DNA of 10,464 nucleotides, taken from Verrucomicrobiota bacterium (GTDB taxonomy: Bacteria; Verrucomicrobiota; Verrucomicrobiia; Opitutales; Opitutaceae). Under the pieces are notes generated by a model. That model had not been told where the DNA came from, made no database searches, and saw only the letters and a program-made list of their open reading frames with translations. The stretch spans positions 1 to 10,464 of the forward strand of contig JAEWKR010000125.1 in the NCBI GenBank assembly GCA_023457715.1, read 5' to 3'. Each line of letters starts with the position of its first letter. Position 1 is the first letter of the stretch. Shown here piece after piece: positions 6,264 through 10,464 of the stretch. Both the position numbers and the translations under genes were made by a program.

Positions 6264-7286
6264 ATGATCAATCAACGTCTCCTCGGCCGCACGGGCCTCA
6301 AGCTTTCCGAGCTCTGTCTCGGCACCCTCAACTTCGGTTGGAAGACCGATGAAAAGACGGCGTTCGCCATCCTGGACGCGTACCACGCGGCCGGCGGAAA
6401 CTTCATCCAGGCCACCAGTCACAGCCCGGAACTTTTCCTCCCTTCGACGGCGGCCACGCAGTCGGAAGTCATCGTGGGACGCTGGTTGAAGTCGCGTCAG
6501 CTCCGCCGCGAGGACCTGTTCCTCGCCACGCGCATTTACCTGCGTCAGCCGACCGCCGGCTCGGAACGCAGCTTCAACCAGCTCGTCCGCGAGGCTTGCC
6601 GCGACTCGCTGCGGCGCCTGCAGACGCACTACCTCGACATGGTGATCTTCGAATGGAATGACGGTCTCGTGCCGGTTCGCGTGACGCTCGACGGCTTCGA
6701 CCAGGTGGTCCGGGGCGGACTCGCGCGCTTCATCGGCGCGGGAAGTTTTCCGGTCTGGCGGGTGGTCGACATCCTCGGCCGCGCGTACCTGCGCAATCAC
6801 TGCCGCATGGAGGCACTGCAGTCCGACTATTCGCTGCTCACGCGCGCCCGGTTCGAACCCGAGGCGATGGCACTCTGCCAGGAACAGCGACTCGGCTTCT
6901 TCGCGCGCTCGCCGCTGGCCGGGGGATTCCTCGCCCGGGGCCGGGAGTACGAGCCGTCGTTCCCGTCGGCGCGGCGCGACTGGCTGCGCGAGCGCTTCAA
7001 CAACGCCTACGGCCACGCCGCCCAGGCGGTGGTCGCCGATGTGGCGGCCCGGCACGAAGCGTCCTCCGCCCAGGTGGCCCTCGCCTGGGTGCTCCACAAT
7101 CCCGCCGTCACGTCCGCCGTGATCGGAGTCCATTCCGTCGCACAGCTGAGCGAACTCGTCCATGGCACCGGCCTCTCGCTGTCGCGCGTCGATCTCGAAC
7201 AGCTCGATGAGGCGACCGCAGCGGAGGAGGTGCGCGTCATGCGCGATCTCGCCCCGCCTCCCCTCGGCGAACTGGTGCTGAATTGA
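6264..7286 (+). CDS. Aldo/keto-reductase-fold protein lacking the catalytic tetrad (copy 2)
   Basis: This 340-residue protein is a paralogue of the one at 2575-3591 and spans the full aldo/keto reductase barrel. Shared landmarks are LLGRTGLKLSELCLGTLNFG (6-25), AGGNFI (43-48), GRWLK (72-76), LATRI (87-91), LQSDYSL (185-191), RSPLAGG (215-221), ALAWVLHNP (272-280) and VIGVHSVAQL (286-295). The tetrad is again lost: Q49 for Asp, S54 at the Tyr position, R90 for Lys, E130 for His. The cofactor-binding SPLAGG region and the C-terminal S-x-x-Q-L segment look intact, so nucleotide binding is possible. An AGGGA Shine-Dalgarno lies 9-13 bases before the ATG at 6264. The gene is downstream of hpf on the same strand. 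The gene is clearly real, and conserved motifs along its length argue against decay. Its reaction, if any, is unknown; an auxiliary or sensor role is one inference. Confidence 0.88.
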   Translation: MINQRLLGRTGLKLSELCLGTLNFGWKTDEKTAFAILDAYHAAGGNFIQATSHSPELFLPSTAATQSEVIVGRWLKSRQLRREDLFLATRIYLRQPTAGSERSFNQLVREACRDSLRRLQTHYLDMVIFEWNDGLVPVRVTLDGFDQVVRGGLARFIGAGSFPVWRVVDILGRAYLRNHCRMEALQSDYSLLTRARFEPEAMALCQEQRLGFFARSPLAGGFLARGREYEPSFPSARRDWLRERFNNAYGHAAQAVVADVAARHEASSAQVALAWVLHNPAVTSAVIGVHSVAQLSELVHGTGLSLSRVDLEQLDEATAAEEVRVMRDLAPPPLGELVLN

Positions 7287-7291
7287 TCCTT

Positions 7292-7359
7292 CCGCACGCC
7301 CACCGCCGCGCGTTTGAAGTGTCACCCATTGGGTGACACTTTCGCGCGGCGTCGTGCGG
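7292..7359. terminator. Triple-nested hairpin between convergent genes, possible bidirectional terminator or repeat
   Basis: Three perfect stems are nested: CCGCACG (7292-7298)/CGTGCGG (7353-7359), CGCCGCGCG (7304-7312)/CGCGCGGCG (7343-7351), and AAGTGTCACCC (7317-7327)/GGGTGACACTT (7331-7341). That is 27 paired bases around an ATT loop, with small internal loops (5/1 and 4/1). It starts 5 bp after the second reductase-like gene stops and lies 60 bp from the end of the convergent GAF gene, a natural site for termination from both sides. There are no long T-runs, so it could instead be a dispersed palindromic element or protein-binding site. Confidence 0.6.
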
Positions 7360-7418
7360 TGGAGGTTCGAAGGTCGTTCCTCGAACAGCCCGGTTTTCAG
7401 GTCCGCCGCTCCCCGCGT

Positions 7419-7982
7419 TCAGGCGGCGGCGCGGCTGAGGGTCAGGGCGAGGCCCGCGGTGCGGGCGAGCAAGGCGCCGACCTGCCGTTCGACCGGCGTC
7501 GGCGCCCGGCATTCGCGGAAGTAGGTGCCGAGCGTACCGAGCACCCCGCCCGCCTCGTCGCGGATCGGGTGAGACCAGGCGGCGCGCAGCCGAATCGCGA
7601 TCGGATAGTCCTTCAACTTCGCCCAACCCGGATCGTGCTCGATGTCCGTGGTAACGATAATCTCGTTACGGTAGGCCGCCGCACAGCAGGTGCCGTACTC
7701 GCCGATCGGAATCCCGTCGACGACGCGGTTATAGATGTCGGGGAGGCTGGGTGCCGCGCCGTGACACAGCCGCTGGCCGACGGGATCGAGGACCATGAGA
7801 CTCCCGACAATCTCCTTGTCGAAGGTGGCTTCCAGCGTGTTGACGATCGAAAGCAGCACGTCCTTCCGCGGCGCCTGCTCCTGAATCAGCCGCAACGTCC
7901 GCTCCTCCCCTTCGAGCAGGGCCGACACCGCGGGCGTCACAACGGTTTCCCCGGCGGCCGGGGAAGTAAGAGCGAACGTCAT
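7419..7982 (-). CDS. Stand-alone GAF-domain protein
   Basis: This 187-residue protein is essentially one GAF domain (about 45-183) after a short N-terminal region. GAF domains bind small ligands or sense redox and light, and usually sit in kinases or regulators. The signature is IGEYGTCCAAAYRNEIIVTTDIEHDPGW (93-120), then LRAAWSHPI (132-140), GGVLGTLGTYFRE (145-157) and a helix ending in RTAGLALTLSRA. This is the type found ahead of histidine kinases and diguanylate cyclases, but no output domain follows. Adjacent C99 and C100 lie in the usual ligand-facing segment. The ATG at 7982 is preferred because a TAGAAT box lies 63 bp upstream; a TTG at 8018, with GGGAGG seven bases before it, is a credible alternative adding 12 residues. 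It is convergent with the second reductase-like gene. The ligand and partner are unknown. Confidence 0.8.
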   Translation of the reverse strand: MTFALTSPAAGETVVTPAVSALLEGEERTLRLIQEQAPRKDVLLSIVNTLEATFDKEIVGSLMVLDPVGQRLCHGAAPSLPDIYNRVVDGIPIGEYGTCCAAAYRNEIIVTTDIEHDPGWAKLKDYPIAIRLRAAWSHPIRDEAGGVLGTLGTYFRECRAPTPVERQVGALLARTAGLALTLSRAAA

Positions 7983-8044
7983 GAAACCACGTTGCGGACG
8001 CCATCGGTTCGCTGGCAATCGGGATCCTCCCGGGAAATCTCCCA

Positions 8045-8050
8045 ATTCTA
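8045..8050 (-). promoter_or_regulatory. Candidate -10 box (TAGAAT) for the GAF gene
   Basis: On the minus strand TAGAAT differs from the consensus TATAAT at one base. No recognisable -35 hexamer is present at 16-18 bp. A start near 8038 would give about 56 nt of leader to the ATG at 7982. Confidence 0.3.
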
Positions 8051-8152
8051 GCCCCGAAACGAGCGAACTGGCGTCACTCGGAGTGGACACGCGCTCCTGC
8101 GCCGCCTTGCCGCCGCGCGGACGCGGGCCCTCAGCAGCACGCGACGGTATAA

Positions 8153-8229
8153 GTACGTTGTCCCGCATTCATGCGGAAGGGTTGGGCGCGCGCTGGAAAA
8201 ACCTTCCGCGTAAACGCGGGACAACGTAC
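8153..8229. repeat. 77-bp near-palindrome (long hairpin)
   Basis: The outer arms GTACGTTGTCCCGC (8153-8166) and GCGGGACAACGTAC (8216-8229) are exact 14-bp inverted repeats. Inner arms GCGGAAGG (8173-8180) and CCTTCCGC (8202-8209) are exact over 8 bp. The six-base joints between them (8167-8172 against 8210-8215) also mostly pair, with two mismatches and one G-T wobble. The result is a nearly continuous 28-bp stem with a 21-nt loop (8181-8201). It begins 55 bp past the symporter stop. It may be a terminator, a mobile palindromic unit, or a structured RNA. Confidence 0.7.
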
Positions 8230-8284
8230 CCGGGCGGCCGAGCGGTGGCGTGGCGCGTCTCGTCCCTATTCGCGCCCATTCGCG

Positions 8285-9790
8285 CTATTCGCGGGCGCCT
8301 CCCGTTCGACGCTTGACCAGCGCCGTCACCAGCAGGCCAACGACGAGCATGCTCGCGGTGCCGAAAACGATCGTGAGGAAGCTATGGAATGGGCTGCGAA
8401 AGGGTTCGAGAGTTCCGGTCCACTTTGGCGAAAGACTCATCCAGAGGATCACGACGACGCCGACGGCGACCCCGAGAATCGCCGCGGCCCGACCCGCGCG
8501 GCGGGAGAGAAAGCCCAGGAGGAACAGCCCGAGCATGCCTCCCCCGAAGATCCCGGCCAGCGTCCACCACGCATCGAGCGCGCTGCGCACGTGGATCATC
8601 GCAAGCGCCAGACCCGTCCCCAGCAGGCCGGTGGCCACCGTCGCGGCGTACAGCACCCGCATGCGCGTGCGTTCCGGAGCGTGGGCGTTCACGTGCCGCA
8701 GGTAGTAGTCGTTGAGAAACACCGTCGAGACGGAGTTCAGGCTGCTGGAGATGGTGCTCATTGCTGCGGCGAAGATCGAGGCGATCAGCAAGCCGGTGAC
8801 GCCGGACGGCAGGACGGACACGATGAACCAGGGGAAGACGGAATCGCTGCGCGCGGGATCACGGTACGCGGCGGGCAACCCATCGGGATTGGCCGTGTAG
8901 TACGCGAAGAGCGCCGTGCCGATGAAGAAGAACACGGCCGACAGCGGGACGTACATCAGCGCGCCCACCCAGATGCTCTTCCTCGCCTCCGCGTCAGACC
9001 GCGCCGTGTGGTAGCGCTGCACGTAGTTCTGATCGACCCCGAAATTCTGCAGGTTGATCACGATGCCGTAGACCAGAACGACCCAGAACGTCGGCTGCCC
9101 GAGACCGGGGCCGAAACTGCCGAGTGAAAATTTGTCATGTTCAAGCCCCAGGCTGAACAGCTGCCCGGCCCCTCCCGGCAGCCCCAGAACCATGAGCACC
9201 GCGCAAAGCACCGCACCCACCATCAGGATCACCGTCTGGATGGCGTCGGTCCAGATCACGCCGACAATGCCCCCGATGAAGGTGTAAAGGGTGGTCGTGA
9301 CCCCGGTCACCAGAATGATCATCCGGATGTCCCACCCCAGCAGCACGTGCATCGGGAGTGCCATGAGGTAGGTGACCGTCCCGATGCGCGCGAGCTGCGT
9401 CAGCAGATAGCACGCGCTCGCGTACAGCCGCGCCCAATGGCCGAACCGGGCTTCGAGATGCGTGTACGCCGAGACGTGTCCGCCCTGGCGGTAAAAGGGG
9501 AGAAACCAGCGCACCGCCACCCAGGCCGCGACGGGAATGGAGAGGCTGAAGGCGAACGAGTTCCAGTTGCTCGCGAACGCCTTCCCGGGCAGCGCGAGAA
9601 AGCTGATGCTGCTCACATAGGTCCCGAGAATCGAGAGTCCGGTCAGCCAGCCCGGCAGGCTGCCCTCTGCGGCCGTGAACCCGGCGACGGAACGACTCCG
9701 CTTCCAGAACGCGAGCCCCACGGCCAGCGTGACCACGAAGTAGCCCGCCAGGACAACGAGATCGAGCGTGGTAAAATGGCTGGAGGGCAT
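8285..9790 (-). CDS. Sodium:solute symporter (SSS family)
   Basis: This 501-residue inner-membrane protein has about 13 hydrophobic segments, the usual number and length for the solute:sodium symporter family, which couples Na+ entry to uptake of sugars, sialic acids, carboxylates or amino acids. Family landmarks are the first helix LDLVVLAGYFVVTLAVGLAFW (9-29), the gated helix region GLSILGTYVSSISFLALPG (51-69), GGIVGVIWTDAIQTVILM (173-190), NFGVDQNYVQRY (249-260) and IFAAAMSTISSSLNSVSTVFLNDYY (339-363). The last contains the serines equivalent to the Na2-site Ser pair of vSGLT. An ATG at 9790 (MPSSHFTTLD) is preferred over a TTG at 9802 that adds four residues. A heptamer repeat tract ends 13 bp upstream of the ATG and no Shine-Dalgarno is visible. 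The substrate cannot be assigned; no catabolic genes lie nearby. Confidence 0.92.
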   Translation of the reverse strand: MPSSHFTTLDLVVLAGYFVVTLAVGLAFWKRSRSVAGFTAAEGSLPGWLTGLSILGTYVSSISFLALPGKAFASNWNSFAFSLSIPVAAWVAVRWFLPFYRQGGHVSAYTHLEARFGHWARLYASACYLLTQLARIGTVTYLMALPMHVLLGWDIRMIILVTGVTTTLYTFIGGIVGVIWTDAIQTVILMVGAVLCAVLMVLGLPGGAGQLFSLGLEHDKFSLGSFGPGLGQPTFWVVLVYGIVINLQNFGVDQNYVQRYHTARSDAEARKSIWVGALMYVPLSAVFFFIGTALFAYYTANPDGLPAAYRDPARSDSVFPWFIVSVLPSGVTGLLIASIFAAAMSTISSSLNSVSTVFLNDYYLRHVNAHAPERTRMRVLYAATVATGLLGTGLALAMIHVRSALDAWWTLAGIFGGGMLGLFLLGFLSRRAGRAAAILGVAVGVVVILWMSLSPKWTGTLEPFRSPFHSFLTIVFGTASMLVVGLLVTALVKRRTGGARE

Positions 9791-9803
9791 CGTCGGGCCC
9801 AAG

Positions 9804-9838
9804 GCTCAACCGCCAACGTCCAACACTCAACGCCCAAC
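9804..9838 (-). repeat. Degenerate heptamer tract (5 units) abutting the symporter start
   Basis: On the minus strand five 7-bp units read GTTGGGC, GTTGAGT, GTTGGAC, GTTGGCG, GTTGAGC. All keep GTT and the period seen in the GTTCGAT tracts at both window ends, but on the opposite strand. The tract ends 13 bp before the symporter ATG, so it lies within the expected mRNA leader or promoter. Confidence 0.7.
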
Positions 9839-9916
9839 CTGCAGGCGGATGCTACTTCGCTTCGCGAGTCCGCAATCCTCCAGGCTGAAGCGCTGCAGCG
9901 ACCACAATCCGCCGAC

Positions 9917-9950
9917 AAAAAAGGCGAGGCGCCGAATGGGCATCTCGCCT
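9917..9950 (-). terminator. Rho-independent terminator of the small basic protein gene
   Basis: Read on the minus strand, AGGCGAG (9950-9944) pairs with CTCGCCT (9928-9922), with an extra inner GCC/GGC stem, and the hairpin is followed directly by a T-run (9922-9917). It starts 38 bp after the stop codon of the 32-residue gene. This is the most textbook terminator in the window. It also insulates the symporter gene from upstream transcription. Confidence 0.8.
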
Positions 9951-9956
9951 GCACCA

Positions 9957-9970
9957 CCGGCTAAAGCCGG
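9957..9970. other. Small hairpin between stop codon and terminator
   Basis: CCGGC (9957-9961) and GCCGG (9966-9970) form a 5-bp stem with a TAAA loop. It lies in the 3' untranslated region of the small basic protein gene and may simply add stability. Confidence 0.4.
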
Positions 9971-9988
9971 AGGACGGAAGGCTAACGT

Positions 9989-10087
9989 CTAGCGGGCCTT
10001 CTTCAGCTGCTTGGCGGCGCGCTTTTCCTTCGCCGTCTTCTGCGGGGCTTTCTTGGTCTGCTTCTTGGAGTCTTGTGATTTGGCCAT
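9989..10087 (-). CDS. 32-residue lysine-rich basic protein
   Basis: The frame from ATG 10087 to TAG 9989 encodes MAKSQDSKKQTKKAPQKTAKE followed by KRAAKQLKKAR, 32 residues with 12 lysines and 2 arginines. It is strongly basic and probably disordered or helical, fitting a nucleic-acid-associated protein. Its reality is supported by a canonical terminator 38 bp downstream and by its clear difference from the surrounding repeat sequence. It resembles short Lys/Ala-rich proteins annotated as hypothetical in many bacteria, but I cannot name a family. The frame continues upstream to 10396, but that part merely translates the repeats, so the ATG at 10087 is chosen. No Shine-Dalgarno is visible. Function unknown; a role in DNA or ribosome binding is only inferred from charge. 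Confidence 0.65.
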   Translation of the reverse strand: MAKSQDSKKQTKKAPQKTAKEKRAAKQLKKAR

Positions 10088-10464
10088 GTTTATTGGGGTT
10101 TCGCTGACTGGAAAAGCGGGCGGAATGCCCGCTCCCACGTGCGGCGATTCGCGCGAGTTGCGGACCGCCAACGCTGCTTCCACGTCGAGCTGATCGCTCT
10201 GATATGCTCGGGCCCGCGCGCGGGGCGAACAAAATCGCGTGATCGCGTTCGAGGTCCGACCTGGATTCCGAAGTAGCCACAGAGAGCACAGAGTTCCGAC
10301 ACATCCACCTTCGCCGAGCCTACGGCGGACAAGGAGAACACGGAGGCTCGGTCCGGGATTTGAGATCTGAAATTTGAGATTTGAGATCAGCTTCAAGTCA
10401 TCGAATCGCTGGCGCTCTTCGCTACATCGGAGTAGCTGCCCCCCAGGTTGGATGTTGGATGTTG
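10088..10464. repeat. Right repeat cluster, copy C of the modular repeats
   Basis: Bases 10274-10387 repeat 176-289 in the same orientation with 4 mismatches in 114 bp. After it, the GC hairpin module of the left copies is missing; instead a short linker leads to the GCGCTCTTCGCTAC block (about 10398-10425) and then a heptamer tract GTTGGAT (10447 onward) that runs off the window. 10115-10133 is a further repeat-like hairpin. No gene other than the leader of the small basic protein is expected here. Confidence 0.85.
10115..10133 (-). other. Hairpin with T-run in the leader of the small basic protein gene
   Basis: On the minus strand AGCGGGC (10133-10127) pairs with GCCCGCT (10121-10115) around ATTCC, followed by TTTCC. 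It looks like a weak terminator but lies 28 bp upstream of the ATG at 10087, so it could attenuate transcription or mark the end of an upstream transcript. Its GCGGGC core resembles the GC hairpin module of the left cluster. Confidence 0.45.

Larger units (their letters stand above)
7983..8284. other. Intergenic region between GAF and symporter genes
   Basis: This 302-bp gap holds the GAF promoter candidate (8045-8050) and the 77-bp near-palindrome (8153-8229). An in-frame extension of the GAF gene to 8168 encodes a Pro/Gly/Arg-rich stretch without recognisable features and runs through the promoter, so I treat it as non-coding. Confidence 0.55.

Noticed and set aside
6039..7325. 428-codon minus-strand open frame opposite the second reductase-like gene
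   Set aside because: It is antisense to a gene with clear aldo/keto reductase motifs, and its own translation shows none.
8171..9127. 318-codon plus-strand open frame opposite the symporter
   Set aside because: It translates to a hydrophilic His/Arg/Glu-rich string, the expected complement of a membrane protein gene.
10011..10193. 60-codon plus-strand open frame with a hydrophobic N-terminus
   Set aside because: Hydrophobicity arises because it is antisense to the lysine-rich gene (AAG codons read as CTT/TTC); the remainder translates repeat sequence.

Overview
The window looks like a high-GC chromosomal segment from a bacterium of the Verrucomicrobiota, most likely near the Opitutales. That placement is an inference from base composition, the gene families, the sparse Shine-Dalgarno sequences and the style of the dispersed repeats; no rRNA or tRNA gene is present to confirm it. 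No phage, transposase, CRISPR or plasmid function was found.

Layout, left to right. 1-452 is a repeat cluster with no gene. 453-2426 (minus) encodes a secreted protein with two cadherin-like modules and a von Willebrand A (vWA) domain. 2575-4898 (minus) is a likely operon: metallophosphoesterase, an Rnk/GreA-type RNA-polymerase-binding protein, and an aldo/keto-reductase-fold protein. 4899-5803 is a 905 bp divergent gap holding an inverted-repeat element. 5804-7286 (plus) has a short ribosome-hibernation (HPF/RaiA) protein followed by a second aldo/keto-reductase-fold protein. A large nested hairpin separates this unit from a convergent minus-strand GAF-domain gene (7419-7982). A 77 bp near-palindrome lies before a sodium:solute symporter gene (8285-9790, minus). 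A 32-residue lysine-rich protein (9989-10087, minus) has a convincing intrinsic terminator. 10088-10464 is a second repeat cluster that repeats the left one.

The most interesting coding signal is the pair of divergent aldo/keto-reductase paralogues. Both have lost all four residues of the classical catalytic tetrad, at aligned positions, with three of the four replacements identical (Q, R, E). They keep the fold and SPLAGG-type cofactor motifs. One sits with a transcription stress factor (Rnk-like), the other with a ribosome hibernation factor (HPF-like). This suggests a defined, possibly non-canonical subfamily tied to slow growth or stress, but its function is unknown.

The most interesting non-coding signal is the repeat architecture. 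The two ends of the window share modular repeats assembled in different combinations, heptamer tandem tracts occur at four places, and three unrelated long inverted repeats sit in intergenic spaces.
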